A stretch of 64,000 nucleotides of DNA from DASUCS01 sp041166745 (GTDB lineage: Bacteria; Actinomycetota; Acidimicrobiia; Acidimicrobiales; JACDCH01): positions 42,154 to 106,153 of the forward strand of contig JBEEGH010000014.1 in the NCBI GenBank assembly GCA_041166745.1, read 5' to 3'. Every line of letters begins with the position of its first letter. Positions within the stretch are counted from its first letter, which is position 1. Made by a program: the position numbers and the translations under genes. The notes beneath the pieces are model-generated. The model was not told where the DNA came from, searched no databases, and saw only the letters and a program-made list of their open reading frames with translations. Shown piece after piece: positions 44,874-54,057 of this stretch.

Positions 44874-44902
44874 GTGGGACCCGGGTCGCCCCGGGCCCCC
44901 AC
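44874..44902 (-). promoter_or_regulatory. GC-rich hairpin in the leader of the cNMP-binding gene
   Basis: GTGGG and CCCAC close an inner self-complementary CCCGGG/CCCGGG stem with a 4-base loop, about 11 pairs in all, 24 bases before the ATG. It could modulate translation or be a processing or termination signal. The remaining bases to 45137 contain an AGGAG site for ycnI and no gene. Confidence 0.5.
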
Positions 44903-45137
44903 CCGCTCCACCGATCACCCAACGGCTCCACCTGAGGGGTGGTGGGCTACCGCCGTGCCGCTCTCACGACAGGAAACCGGACAGAGCGCTTCTGCAGTGA
45001 CCATCGCATCGAGAGGGGGTGTCCAACAAGGAACACTCCTCTTACCTTGTACGTGTCGTCCGTCACCCGAGGGCGCCAGGTAAACAATCACGTTGGCGTT
45101 GCCGACCCGTTCCCGACCACTCCTAGGAGACTCCGCC

Positions 45138-45791
45138 ATGAAGAACCGCCTCGCGGCCACCGTCGCCCTCGCGATCGGCGTGCTCCTGTTGGAGGCTGCG
45201 CCCGCGTTCGCGCACGTCACCGTCGACCCGGCGGAAGGGCCCAAGGGCGGGTCCATCAAGCTCACCTTCCGAGTGCTGAACGAGGTGGCGGTGGCGAACA
45301 CGATCAAGTTCGACGTGAAGTTCGACGAGAACCACCCGATCGCCACCGTGTCCGTGAAGCCGAAGCCGGGTTGGACGCCGAACGTGATCAAGAAGCCGTT
45401 GAAGGCTCCGCTTCAGACAGAGAGCGGCCAGGTGACCGAAGCGGTGTCAGAGATCACCTGGTCGGGAGGCACCATCGCACCGCAACAGTTCGACGAGTTC
45501 GAAGTGTCCGTCGGACCGCTGCCGAGCGACGTCGATCTCCTGCTCTTCCCAGCGGTGCAGACCTACTCCGACGGCACCGAGGTGAGCTGGACGCAACAGT
45601 CCTTCACCGGCCAGCCGGCCCCCGATCACCCGGCCCCCCAGCTCAAGCTGCTCACCCCCGGCACGAAGAAGGCGGCGACGAGCAGCACGGCGAGCACCAC
45701 CAAGACGGTCGCACTCGCGGCGTTCGCGATCGGCACTGCTGGGCTGGTGATCGGCGGTTGGGCATGGTGGAACGTGCGTCGTTGGCGTTGA
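45138..45791 (+). CDS. YcnI-like copper-binding membrane protein
   Basis: A 217-residue protein with a signal peptide ending ...APAFA, so the mature chain would start with His (HVTVDPAEG). That N-terminal His is the copper ligand in YcnI proteins. The DUF1775 domain follows (about 26-160; blocks LTFRVLNE, ITWSGGTIAPQQFDEFEVSVG, FPAVQTYSDGTEVSWTQ). Then come a Ser/Thr/Lys linker and a C-terminal membrane helix (AFAIGTAGLVIGGWAWW). It likely holds copper at the outer face. ATG at 45138 has AGGAG upstream. The usual CopCD partner genes are not adjacent. Confidence 0.88.
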   Translation: MKNRLAATVALAIGVLLLEAAPAFAHVTVDPAEGPKGGSIKLTFRVLNEVAVANTIKFDVKFDENHPIATVSVKPKPGWTPNVIKKPLKAPLQTESGQVTEAVSEITWSGGTIAPQQFDEFEVSVGPLPSDVDLLLFPAVQTYSDGTEVSWTQQSFTGQPAPDHPAPQLKLLTPGTKKAATSSTASTTKTVALAAFAIGTAGLVIGGWAWWNVRRWR

Positions 45792-45803
45792 TGTCCGCCG
45801 ACA

Positions 45804-46463
45804 TCACGTCTCGCGGCTGAGCCAGCGCCCAAACGCGACGAGCAGCCCCACGAACACGACGACGCCGATCACGGTGATGCCCTTACCCGCACTCTTGTAG
45901 GCCGCACCGAACAGGTAACCGGCGATCAGCACCTCGGCGATCGAGAGCAGCCCGCCGACTCCATCAGCGAGAAAGAACCGACGGGCCTCCATTCGAGACG
46001 CGCCGGCCGCGGCTGCGATGAGCGTCGATGGGAACGCCGCCAACCGGCCGAAGAACACGAGCGGTACGCCCTTCTTGTCCAAGACTTTGGTGAGCGCTTT
46101 GATCCGCTTCGGCGGCAGGACTCGCTGCGCGATCCGAGGCAGACCCTTGTCGTCGTTGATCTCCTTCGCCCATGCCTGCCCCAGCACGTAGAAGTGCCAC
46201 ACGCCGAGAATCGCGAGCGGTGTCGCGGCGAGCAGCACGGGGAGCAGGCCCACCCGCCCGTCTCGTATGAGAAAGCCCGCAGCCAGCAGCACCTCCTTCG
46301 AGGGGCGAAGCAGCACGAGGACGATGAAGTGGTCTTCGTACAACGCCGGTGCGAGCGGTATGGCGATGATGCCGAGAACGGCTCGAGCCGCTGCGACCCA
46401 CAGCAGAGGCGCGCGCCAGCGTCGGGATTGACGCTCGCCGCGATCGGCTACACCCTTTGGCAT
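45804..46463 (-). CDS. DedA/VTT-type membrane protein
   Basis: A 219-residue membrane protein resembling the VTT (SNARE-associated, DedA) fold. It has a helix pair (LLWVAAARAVLGIIAIPLA), a re-entrant stretch LVLLRPSKEVLLAAG and the conserved helical turn VFFGRLAAFPSTLIAAAAGASRM, followed by an EVLIAGYLFG helix. DedA proteins are proposed lipid transporters that keep membrane lipids symmetric. ATG at 46463 shares the CATG palindrome with the divergent PAP2 gene at 46462. The fold match is reasonable but not certain because the glycine motif is atypical. Confidence 0.7.
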   Translation of the reverse strand: MPKGVADRGERQSRRWRAPLLWVAAARAVLGIIAIPLAPALYEDHFIVLVLLRPSKEVLLAAGFLIRDGRVGLLPVLLAATPLAILGVWHFYVLGQAWAKEINDDKGLPRIAQRVLPPKRIKALTKVLDKKGVPLVFFGRLAAFPSTLIAAAAGASRMEARRFFLADGVGGLLSIAEVLIAGYLFGAAYKSAGKGITVIGVVVFVGLLVAFGRWLSRET

Positions 46464-47220
46464 GGCCCGGTCATTACCCGACTCGATTCGCCGGAGACTC
46501 AATCCCGAAGAACGATTCGGGCTGCGCGTCACCCTCTTCGCGGTTGCGATCGTGCTGGTGACAGTTCCGTTCGCGACGCTCGTGTTCCAGGTCTTGGCAA
46601 AGGGACCGTTGACCAGGCTCGACGGGAGCGTGGCCAACCGCCTCAACGACTGGGTGCACAACTCTCCGACAGTGGTCCGGGTCCTCGACGTCATCACGAA
46701 CATCGGCAAGCCGATCACCTTGTTCGTTCTCGTCACCGCGGCGGTCATCTACCTGCTGTGGCGGAGGCGGATCCGCCTTGCGCTGTACCTCGTTGTGACG
46801 TCGGTCGTCGGTGGGCTCATCGACACCGCCGTGAAGGTGCTGGTGAATCGGCCGAGGCCGGTGGTCGACCATCCGATCGCCTCCGCCCTGGGCAAGAGCT
46901 TCCCGTCCGGACATGCGATGTCGTCGACGGTCACCTACGGCGCGCTGGCGCTCGTGTTCCTCCCGGTGCTGCCGCGCCGTTGGCGCCCCGTCGGGTTGTG
47001 TGGGGTCGTGCTCCTCGTGCTGGCCATCGGCACCTCACGTCTCTTCCTCGGCGTGCACTTCGTCAGCGACGTGGTCGGCGGGTTCGTGCTCGGGCTCGCG
47101 TGGCTGGCCGCCTCGACCGCGGCTTTCAGCATCTGGCGGACGGAGGAGGGCAAGCAGCCAGTGGAGGTGACCGAGGGACTCGAGCCGGAGGCCGCGCTGG
47201 CACTGCGTGGTGACGGCTGA
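46462..47220 (+). CDS. PAP2-family lipid phosphatase
   Basis: A 252-residue six-helix membrane phosphatase. The three PAP2 motifs are present: KVLVNRPRP, FPSGHAM and SRLFLGVHFVSDVVGG (catalytic His with Asp). It probably dephosphorylates phosphatidic acid or a prenyl diphosphate on the outer face. ATG at 46462 overlaps the start codon of the divergent DedA-like gene, so both genes must be driven from within each other's 5' ends. The last 30 residues form an acidic tail. It ends nine bases from the convergent trehalase gene. Confidence 0.92.
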   Translation: MARSLPDSIRRRLNPEERFGLRVTLFAVAIVLVTVPFATLVFQVLAKGPLTRLDGSVANRLNDWVHNSPTVVRVLDVITNIGKPITLFVLVTAAVIYLLWRRRIRLALYLVVTSVVGGLIDTAVKVLVNRPRPVVDHPIASALGKSFPSGHAMSSTVTYGALALVFLPVLPRRWRPVGLCGVVLLVLAIGTSRLFLGVHFVSDVVGGFVLGLAWLAASTAAFSIWRTEEGKQPVEVTEGLEPEAALALRGDG

Positions 47221-47229
47221 CGGCCCGGG

Positions 47230-49155
47230 TCAAGAGCGCCGGCGACTGCCTCCGCTGGCCGGGCCGAGCGTGCCGGGAGACGAGCCTTGTTCGGCGCGGA
47301 TCAGGTGGATCACCGCGTTGATCAGCGCAAGGTGTGTGAAGGCCTGCGGGAAGTTGCCGAGGTGCCGCCCACTGTGTGGGTCGATCTCTTCGGCGTAGAG
47401 GCCGAGCGGGCTGGCAAACGACAGGAGCTTCTCGCACAGCTGCCGCGCCCGCATGACATCGCCGATCTCCACGAGCGCAGACACCAGCCAGAACGAGCAG
47501 ATCGTGAACGAGCCTTCTTCGCCGGACAGGCCGTCGTCGGTCTCCTTCGTGATGTAGCGCAGCACGAGCCCGTCGATCGTCAGCTCGTCCGCGACGGCGT
47601 ACACCGTGGCCACGATGCGGGGATCGTCGGCCGGCAGGAACCGCACGAGCGGCATGAGCAAGACCGACGCGTCGAGCGCGTCCGTGTCGTAGTGCTGCGT
47701 GAAGACGCCGCGCTGGTCGACACCGTGCTCGAGGATGTCGGCGTGGATCTCGTCGGCGGCCTTCTGCCACTCGTCGGCCAGTTCGAGATCGTCACGTATC
47801 CGCGCCAGTCGAGCACCACGGTCGACCGCGACCCAACACATGAGCTTCGACGAGGTGAAGTGCTTCGGCTCACCCCGCACTTCCCAGATGCCGCGGTCGG
47901 GGAGCTTCCAGTTCTGTAGCGCCGCCTCGACTTGGCGCTTGAGGATCGGCCACAGACGTTCGTCGAGCTGGTCGCGCGATTTGGTGTGGATGTAGACGGA
48001 GTCGAGCACCGCGCCCCACACATCGTGTTGCACCTGGTTGTAGGCCCCGTTGCCGATGCGCACAGGACGCGACCCGAGGTAGCCGTCGAGATGCTCGAGG
48101 AGCTGTTCGGTGAGGTCGCGCTCGCCGCCGATGCCGTACATGATCTGCAGGTCGTCATCCCGCTCCGCCACGTCGGCAATGAAGCAGAAGAAGTCGTTGG
48201 CTTCCCAGTCGAAGCCGAGCGTGTAGAGCGCCCACAGGGCGAACGTCGAATCGCGGATCCACGTGTAGCGATAGTCCCAGTTGCGTTCGCCACCTGGCGT
48301 CTCCGGCAATGACGTGGTCGCCGCGGCCACGAGTGCACCCGTGGGCGCGTAGGTGAGGCCCTTCAACGTGAGCGCGCTGCGCTCGAGGTGCGTTCGCCAG
48401 GGATGGTCCGGGAAGTTGCCGCGCGCCAACCAGTGCTGCCAGTGGTGCGCCGTCCAGCGGAGCCGTTTGTACGACTCGTCGTACGTGCGCGGTGGCTCGT
48501 GCTCGCTCCACGACAACGCGCAGAAACGCGTGTCGCCCTCCTTCATCAGCGTGCGCGCCAACGCCCGCGGCCCTTCGAAGCCGAGCCGCATGTCGGTGGT
48601 CAATCGGAGTTGGACGTCGGAGCTGAACGACTCCGCGACGGCCTCGTGATAGTCGTGACCCGCGTAGGACCAGTTGCCGGATTCTCGCCCATAGTCAAGG
48701 CGCGGTTCGCACTGCAGCACGAGTTGCACCTCGCCGTTGACGCACCGCACGGTGCGCAGGAGGACGTGATCGGCGTCGTAGTCAGTCGGCGCCCGGCGAT
48801 GGGTGTGCGACATCTCGTCCTCGTGATGCCATGGCCCGATGAGCAGCACGTCGCGCACGATGATCCAGCCGGTGGTCGTGCCCCAACTCGTCTCCAGCAC
48901 CATCGTGCCCGGGAGATACCGCCGTGCCGCCGGCACCATGACATCGTCGGGACCGAATCGGAAGCTTCCCGCCCGGCGATCGAGGAGCGAGCCGAACACG
49001 CTCGGCGAATCGAACCGGGGCAAGCACATCCATTCGACGTTGCCCGAGGGCGCAATGAGCGCGCACGTCTCGCAGTCGGAGAGAAAGGCCAACTCCGCGA
49101 TCGGCGGAAACGCAGACGCCCCGTACAGCGGGCCGGTCGAACTCGACACCGTCAC
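47230..49155 (-). CDS. GH15-family trehalase/glucoamylase
   Basis: A 641-residue cytoplasmic glycoside hydrolase of the mycobacterial GH15 trehalase group, which splits trehalose to two glucose. The N-terminal beta domain contains FLSDCETCALIAPSGNVEWMCLPRFD. The (alpha/alpha)6 barrel contains ERNWDYRYTWIRDSTFALWA (general acid region), and LYAEEIDPHSGRHLGNFPQAFTHLALINA carries the second catalytic Glu. Either of two GTG codons (49158, 49155) fits a GGAAAG site; an in-frame ATG at 49212 lies inside the palindrome and is unlikely. It is downstream of the P450 gene across that palindrome. Confidence 0.92.
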   Translation of the reverse strand: MTVSSSTGPLYGASAFPPIAELAFLSDCETCALIAPSGNVEWMCLPRFDSPSVFGSLLDRRAGSFRFGPDDVMVPAARRYLPGTMVLETSWGTTTGWIIVRDVLLIGPWHHEDEMSHTHRRAPTDYDADHVLLRTVRCVNGEVQLVLQCEPRLDYGRESGNWSYAGHDYHEAVAESFSSDVQLRLTTDMRLGFEGPRALARTLMKEGDTRFCALSWSEHEPPRTYDESYKRLRWTAHHWQHWLARGNFPDHPWRTHLERSALTLKGLTYAPTGALVAAATTSLPETPGGERNWDYRYTWIRDSTFALWALYTLGFDWEANDFFCFIADVAERDDDLQIMYGIGGERDLTEQLLEHLDGYLGSRPVRIGNGAYNQVQHDVWGAVLDSVYIHTKSRDQLDERLWPILKRQVEAALQNWKLPDRGIWEVRGEPKHFTSSKLMCWVAVDRGARLARIRDDLELADEWQKAADEIHADILEHGVDQRGVFTQHYDTDALDASVLLMPLVRFLPADDPRIVATVYAVADELTIDGLVLRYITKETDDGLSGEEGSFTICSFWLVSALVEIGDVMRARQLCEKLLSFASPLGLYAEEIDPHSGRHLGNFPQAFTHLALINAVIHLIRAEQGSSPGTLGPASGGSRRRS

Positions 49156-49171
49156 CACCGCAGCTTTCCGC

Positions 49172-49219
49172 AAATCCCATGCATAGGCACACAAAAGTGT
49201 GTGCCTATGCATGGGATTT
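49172..49219. terminator. Perfect 21-base inverted repeat, probable P450 terminator (family B, copy 1)
   Basis: The arms AAATCCCATGCATAGGCACAC pair perfectly with their complement across a 6-base loop. It lies 2 bases past the P450 stop and 17 bases before the trehalase start on the same strand. It shares outer TCCCA arms and CACA/TGTG inner bases with the hairpins at 54010 and 63956. Confidence 0.8.
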
Positions 49220-49221
49220 CG

Positions 49222-50418
49222 TTACGAGAGGCGGATCGGGAGGCGTTTCAGGGCGTTGTTGAGGTTGGAGCGAAGGCGAACCGGCTCGCCCGTGAGCTCG
49301 ATCGTCGGAAAGGTGGCCAACAGCTCCTCGAGGAACACCTTGCCTTCGAGCCGAGCGAGATGCACGCCGAGGCAGAAGTGCGCGGCGATTCCGAACGAAA
49401 GATGCGGGTTCGGATGCCGGTGGATGTCGAAGCACTGCGAGTCGTCGAAGACCTCCTCGTCGCGGTTCGCCGAGGTGTAGTACATCGCGACCTTGGCGCC
49501 CTTCTCGATCGGCACCCCGCGCAGTTCGGTGTCGGCGAGCGTCGTGCGGCGGAAGTAGTGCAGCGGGTTGGCCCACCGCAGGATCTCCTCGACGGCACCG
49601 GGAATGAGCGTCGGATCGGCGCGCACCTCGTCGAGCTGGTCGGGATGCTGTAGGAGCGCCAGCAGGCCCGAGGACAGCATCGTCTTCGTGGTGTCGTTGC
49701 CCGCCGTGACCAGTTGCACGAAGAAGCTGCCGAAATCGATGTCGCTCATCGCCGAGCCACCGAAGTCCGAACCGAGGATCACCGACGTGAGATCTTCTCG
49801 CGGCTCCTCGGCGCGCCGCTGTCCGGCGAAACCGATGGCATACATCGCCATCTCGATCGACGCGTTGGCCAGCTCATCGGCGTCACCCGCAACATCGGGA
49901 TCCTGGCCGCTCGTGCACCGCTCGGCGAGTTGATGGATCGTCGGCCAGTCCTCCTCCGGCAAGCCCATCAGCTGGCCGACAACGCGCGACGGAAGCTTCG
50001 ACGTGACGTCGTGCACGAACTCGACATCGCCCTGCTCGGCCGCCTCCTTCATGATCGCCTGCGTGATCAGTCGGACGTTGTCCTCGAGTCGGGCGATGAC
50101 CTTTGCCTTGAAGTGCTCCGACAGGGGTGCCCGGAACTGCGAGTGCGCCGGCGGATCCATCGCCAGCAACATGTGGCGCATCATCTCGAGTTGCTCCGGT
50201 GCGAGGTTCTCGATGACGACGCCACCTTCGCTGGCCGAGAACACGTCGGGATGACGAGCGACGTGAACGACGTCGGCGTGCTTCAGCACCGCGTAGAACC
50301 CGGGTTGGTCTCGCATCTCCTGGAAGTACACGGGCGACGTGCGGCGGAGCTCGGCCAGCTCCTCGTGTTGTGCCCGGTCGACGAACGCTCCGGGATCGGC
50401 GAGGTCGACGGTGCTCAA
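49222..50418 (-). CDS. Cytochrome P450
   Basis: A 398-residue soluble bacterial P450. The oxygen-activating helix is VTAGNDTTKTML, ExxR is in VEEILRW and the heme ligand Cys in SFGIAAHFCLGVHLAR. The neighbourhood of acyl-CoA synthetase and acyltransferase genes allows a lipid or sterol substrate, but that is inference. TTG at 50418 overlaps the stop of the cupin gene in TTGA; no GTG or ATG gives a better fit and the open frame further upstream has no family match. A reductase or ferredoxin partner is not visible in the window. Confidence 0.93.
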   Translation of the reverse strand: MSTVDLADPGAFVDRAQHEELAELRRTSPVYFQEMRDQPGFYAVLKHADVVHVARHPDVFSASEGGVVIENLAPEQLEMMRHMLLAMDPPAHSQFRAPLSEHFKAKVIARLEDNVRLITQAIMKEAAEQGDVEFVHDVTSKLPSRVVGQLMGLPEEDWPTIHQLAERCTSGQDPDVAGDADELANASIEMAMYAIGFAGQRRAEEPREDLTSVILGSDFGGSAMSDIDFGSFFVQLVTAGNDTTKTMLSSGLLALLQHPDQLDEVRADPTLIPGAVEEILRWANPLHYFRRTTLADTELRGVPIEKGAKVAMYYTSANRDEEVFDDSQCFDIHRHPNPHLSFGIAAHFCLGVHLARLEGKVFLEELLATFPTIELTGEPVRLRSNLNNALKRLPIRLS

Positions 50419-50870
50419 TCGACGAGCACGTTGGGGCGCGGGAAGCCTTCGGCCTCGGCCAGCATGTAGTACGCCTCGAGGATCCCGCCGGCGTCGATGA
50501 TGCTGTCGATGTTGCCGTCGTCGTCGAGGTTGAGGTTGGCCCCGTAGATCTGGAACCACACACGCGTGTCGTCCTCGACGACCGTGAGCGTGTGCACCGA
50601 TCCCGCGGGCTCGTAGAGGAACGAGCCGGCGCGATTCACGTAGTCGTACTCCTTGTACTTCCACGCGCCGCTCGTCGTGTAGGCGTACACCGGTCCGGTG
50701 TGCTTGTGACGCTGCACCTCGTAGCCCGCTTGGAAGATGTTCTCGACGATCCAGAGGCCCTCGCTCACCTTCACCTGGATCACCTTCAGCTTGCTGCCGT
50801 CGCCGATGTCGACGAAGGGCAACTCATCGGCACCGATGTGGACCGCGGTCGGAATGTCAGTCACCGTCAT
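50415..50870 (-). CDS. Cupin-fold protein (acetophenone dioxygenase/ChrR-like)
   Basis: A 151-residue single-domain cupin resembling 2,4'-dihydroxyacetophenone dioxygenase-like proteins. Metal ligands fall in EVQRHKHTGPVYAYTTSG and the second motif FLYEPAGSVHTLTV. Such proteins cut C-C bonds with iron or bind small molecules; the substrate here is unknown. It is translationally coupled to the P450 gene, which suggests a two-step oxidation. ATG at 50870. Confidence 0.8.
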   Translation of the reverse strand: MTVTDIPTAVHIGADELPFVDIGDGSKLKVIQVKVSEGLWIVENIFQAGYEVQRHKHTGPVYAYTTSGAWKYKEYDYVNRAGSFLYEPAGSVHTLTVVEDDTRVWFQIYGANLNLDDDGNIDSIIDAGGILEAYYMLAEAEGFPRPNVLVD

Positions 50871-50926
50871 GCACCGAGTTTCACACAGGGATTGCGGTGC
50901 CCGCTGGGGGGCGCGAGTGTCCTTCC

Positions 50927-52414
50927 ATGAAGCAGCTCTCAGGACTCGACGCGTCGTTCCTCTACATGGAGACGCCGTCGCAATTCGGCCACGTGTCGAG
51001 CCTCTCGATCTTCGACAAGCCCGACGATGCGAACTACGACGCCTTCTCGGCGTGGCGGGCCCAGATCGAGGCCCGGCTGCACACCCTCGAGCCCCTCCGC
51101 CGGCGGCTGCGCAACGTGCCGATGAACCTCGATCATCCCTTCTGGATCGACGATCCCGATTTCGACCTCGACTTCCATGTGCGCAACACGGCGACTCCCC
51201 CTCCGGGTAGTGACCAGCAGCTGGCCGACCTCGTCGCGCGCATCATCGGTCGTCCCCTCGACCGCACCCGGCCCCTGTGGGAGACCTACGTGATCGAGGG
51301 CCTTCCCGACAACCGGTTCGGAATCCTCACCAAGGTGCACCACTCGACCATCGACGGGGCCTCTGGTGCCGAATTGCTCACGATGATGTTGGACGAGAGC
51401 CCGGAGGGCGACGAGGTGGCGCCGCCCGAGGAGGCGTGGAACCCTCCCCCCGATCCGTCCGACGCCGAGGTGCTCGCCCGAGCCGGTGCCAATCTCGTGC
51501 GCAAGCCCGGCCGTGCGATCCTGTTGAGCACTCGAACGATTCGTGAGTTCGGCAAGTCGACCAGGAACCCGGCGCTGGTTGCGGCCGCCAACCAGGTGCG
51601 CGACGGCTTGCGCGGACCGCTCGGCGCGCTGCTGAACATCGGCCGCCAGCGCACGCCAGAAGGCGAGATCAAGGGGCCGCTTCCCTCATTGTCCGCGCCC
51701 CGCACACCGTTCAACGCCGCGATCACCGCGCATCGCCGGTTCGCGTTCCGCTCGACCTCACTCGAGTCGGTGAAAGCGATCAAGAACGCGCTCGGTGCCA
51801 CCGTCAACGACGTCGTCATGGCCGTGTGCGCGGGAGGGCTGCGGACCTGGCTGGAGAACCACGATGCGCTACCCGATCAACCGCTCAACGCCATGATCCC
51901 CGTCTCGATCCGGACGGGCGAGGAGACCGAGCGCTGGAGCAACCGCGTCTCCGGCATCTTCGCCGCGCTGCCGACCGACGAGCCCGATCCCGTGAAGCGC
52001 GTTGCGCTAGTGCACGAGTCGATGAGCAATGCGAAGGAACTGTTCGACGCCATCCCGGCCGACTCCCTCACCGATTTCGCTCAGTTCCCTCCCCCCGCGG
52101 TGTTCGCGCGCGCCATGCGTCTTTCGACGCGGTTGATGACGCGCAACTCGCCGATCAATCTGGTCATCTCCAACGTGCCCGGTCCCCGCCAACCGCTCTT
52201 CGCCGCGGGGAGCCGGCTGCTGCACTACTACCCGGTGTCCACGGTCACCGATGGGCAGGGCCTCAACGTCACCGTGCAGAGCTACCTCGACACGCTCGAC
52301 TTCGGGCTCGTGTCGTGTCGCGAACTCGTCCCCGACCTGTGGGACATGCTCGACGCAATCATCGACGACCTCGCCGCCCTCGGGAAGGCGACTGGGGTCG
52401 ACGTCCCGCTCTGA
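50927..52414 (+). CDS. WS/DGAT wax ester synthase / diacylglycerol acyltransferase
   Basis: A 495-residue acyltransferase storing neutral lipid as triacylglycerol or wax ester. It opens with the family's LSGLDASFLYMETPSQFGHV, the catalytic motif is VHHSTIDGASG (HHxxxDG, His139 region) and a conserved ISNVPGP segment lies in the second half. ATG at 50927 starts the family match. Acyl-CoA for the reaction could come from the acyl-CoA synthetase encoded 25 bases downstream, so the two genes form a likely lipid-storage pair. Confidence 0.94.
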   Translation: MKQLSGLDASFLYMETPSQFGHVSSLSIFDKPDDANYDAFSAWRAQIEARLHTLEPLRRRLRNVPMNLDHPFWIDDPDFDLDFHVRNTATPPPGSDQQLADLVARIIGRPLDRTRPLWETYVIEGLPDNRFGILTKVHHSTIDGASGAELLTMMLDESPEGDEVAPPEEAWNPPPDPSDAEVLARAGANLVRKPGRAILLSTRTIREFGKSTRNPALVAAANQVRDGLRGPLGALLNIGRQRTPEGEIKGPLPSLSAPRTPFNAAITAHRRFAFRSTSLESVKAIKNALGATVNDVVMAVCAGGLRTWLENHDALPDQPLNAMIPVSIRTGEETERWSNRVSGIFAALPTDEPDPVKRVALVHESMSNAKELFDAIPADSLTDFAQFPPPAVFARAMRLSTRLMTRNSPINLVISNVPGPRQPLFAAGSRLLHYYPVSTVTDGQGLNVTVQSYLDTLDFGLVSCRELVPDLWDMLDAIIDDLAALGKATGVDVPL

Positions 52415-52438
52415 CTTCTGACGTGCAAATCTGATGGG

Positions 52439-53998
52439 ATGACCATCAGTTCGTTCGCGGGGATCATTCGGACGCACGGCCGGGAACGCAAAGACCACCC
52501 GGCCCTCGAGTTCGAAGGCAGGACGCACACCTTCGGCGAGCTCGACACGAAGTCGAGCCAACTTGCAACCGCGCTCGCATCGATCGGTGTCGGCAAGGAA
52601 GACCGAGTCGCGTTTCTGGACAAGAACGGCCCGGAGTTCTTCGAGATCACGTTCGCGCTCGGCAAGCTGAACGCGGTCAACGTGGCCATCAACTGGCGTT
52701 TGGCGCCCACCGAGATGGCGCAGATCGCCAACGACGCCAAGGCGAAGGTGCTGATCGTCGGGTCGGAGTTCTTTCCGCACGTCGAGAAGGTCGAGGGCGA
52801 CCTCGAAACGGTCACGACGATCATCGCGATCGGTGACCACGCGCGGTGGGAGAACTACGAACAGTTCCTCGGAGCCCACCCAGCGACCGACCCCGGAGCT
52901 GAGCCTGTCGGTAGCGACGTCGCCATTCAGCTCTACACGTCCGGCACCACGGGCTTGCCCAAGGGCGTGATGCTCACCAACGACAACTTCTTCAGCGGCG
53001 TCATGAACGTCACCGAGTCATGGCAGTTCGACAAGGACTCCGTGAACATCGCCGTCATGCCGATGTTCCACATCGCTGGGTCCGGCTGGTCGATGGTCGG
53101 CTTGTACCACGGATGCCGCACGGTCGTGCTGCGCGACGTCGATCCGGCTCGCATCTTGCAGGTGATCCCCGAGTTCGGCGTGACCAACGCATTGTTCGTG
53201 CCGGCGGTGATCCAATTCCTCCTGATCATGCCCGAAGTCAATGAGACCGATTTCTCGACACTCCGCGCGATCGTTTACGGCGCGTCACCGATCACCGACG
53301 CCGTACTCACCAAGGCGATGGAGGTGTTCGGCTGCGACTTCATTCAGGTCTACGGCATGACCGAGACCACCGGTGCCATCTTCCAACTCGATCCGGAGGA
53401 TCACGATCCGGTGAACCGGCCCGCGCTGTTGCGGTCGTGCGGCAAGCCGTACCCGTGGGTGGAGATGCGGCTCGTCGACCTCGACACGGGTCAGGACGTC
53501 CCTGTCGGCACGGTCGGTGAACTGTGGACGCGCTCGCCGCAGAACATGAAGGGCTACTGGGGCAACGACGAAGCCACGAAGGCCACGATCGACGAAGACG
53601 GGTGGCTCAAGACCGGCGATGCCGGTTACTGCGACGAGAATGGCTTCCTGTTCCTGCACGACCGCGTGAAGGACATGATCGTGACCGGCGGCGAGAACGT
53701 CTATCCCGCCGAGGTCGAGAACGTCCTTGCCAAGCACCCGGACATCGCGGACGTCGCTGTCGTCGGCGTGCCGGATGAGAAATGGGGTGAGGCGGTGAAG
53801 GCGGTCGTCGTGCGCCGCGAGGGCAGCGACGTGACCGACAAGGACGTCATCACGTTCGCCCGCGAGCACCTCGCCGGCTTCAAACTGCCGAAGACCGTCG
53901 ACTTCGCGGAAGCACTCCCGCGCAACGCCTCGGGCAAACTGCTGAAGCGCGAGATCCGCGCCCCCTATTGGGAAGGCGCCGAACGCCAAATCGGCTGA
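52439..53998 (+). CDS. Fatty-acid acyl-CoA synthetase (FadD-type)
   Basis: A 519-residue adenylate-forming ligase. The P-loop is LYTSGTTGLPKGVM, the adenine motif YGMTETTG, the hinge region KTGDAGYCDENGF and the C-terminal catalytic Lys lies in NASGKLLKREIR. It activates a carboxylic acid, probably a fatty acid, to its CoA ester. ATG at 52439. It follows the WS/DGAT gene and ends 12 bases before the hairpin at 54010. Confidence 0.94.
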   Translation: MTISSFAGIIRTHGRERKDHPALEFEGRTHTFGELDTKSSQLATALASIGVGKEDRVAFLDKNGPEFFEITFALGKLNAVNVAINWRLAPTEMAQIANDAKAKVLIVGSEFFPHVEKVEGDLETVTTIIAIGDHARWENYEQFLGAHPATDPGAEPVGSDVAIQLYTSGTTGLPKGVMLTNDNFFSGVMNVTESWQFDKDSVNIAVMPMFHIAGSGWSMVGLYHGCRTVVLRDVDPARILQVIPEFGVTNALFVPAVIQFLLIMPEVNETDFSTLRAIVYGASPITDAVLTKAMEVFGCDFIQVYGMTETTGAIFQLDPEDHDPVNRPALLRSCGKPYPWVEMRLVDLDTGQDVPVGTVGELWTRSPQNMKGYWGNDEATKATIDEDGWLKTGDAGYCDENGFLFLHDRVKDMIVTGGENVYPAEVENVLAKHPDIADVAVVGVPDEKWGEAVKAVVVRREGSDVTDKDVITFAREHLAGFKLPKTVDFAEALPRNASGKLLKREIRAPYWEGAERQIG

Positions 53999-54009
53999 CC
54001 ATCTCGAAA

Positions 54010-54051
54010 TCCCACTCAGACATACACATTTCTGTGTATGTCGGAGTGGGA
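54010..54051. terminator. Bidirectional terminator hairpin (family B, copy 2)
   Basis: TCCCACTCAGACATACACA pairs, with one mismatch, across a TTTC loop. It sits exactly between the converging acyl-CoA synthetase (stop 53998) and aldo/keto reductase (stop 54058). Outer 8 and inner 5 bases are identical to those of the hairpin at 63956, while the middle 6 differ in both arms. Confidence 0.85.
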
Positions 54052-54057
54052 ATTGAT

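Noticed and set aside
44851..45137. Riboswitch upstream of ycnI or the cNMP-binding gene
   Set aside because: Only a local hairpin is evident; no known riboswitch core could be recognised by eye.
50419..50664. Extended N-terminus of the P450
   Set aside because: The added residues are Arg-rich antisense-like sequence within the cupin gene; TTG at 50418 gives the normal P450 start.
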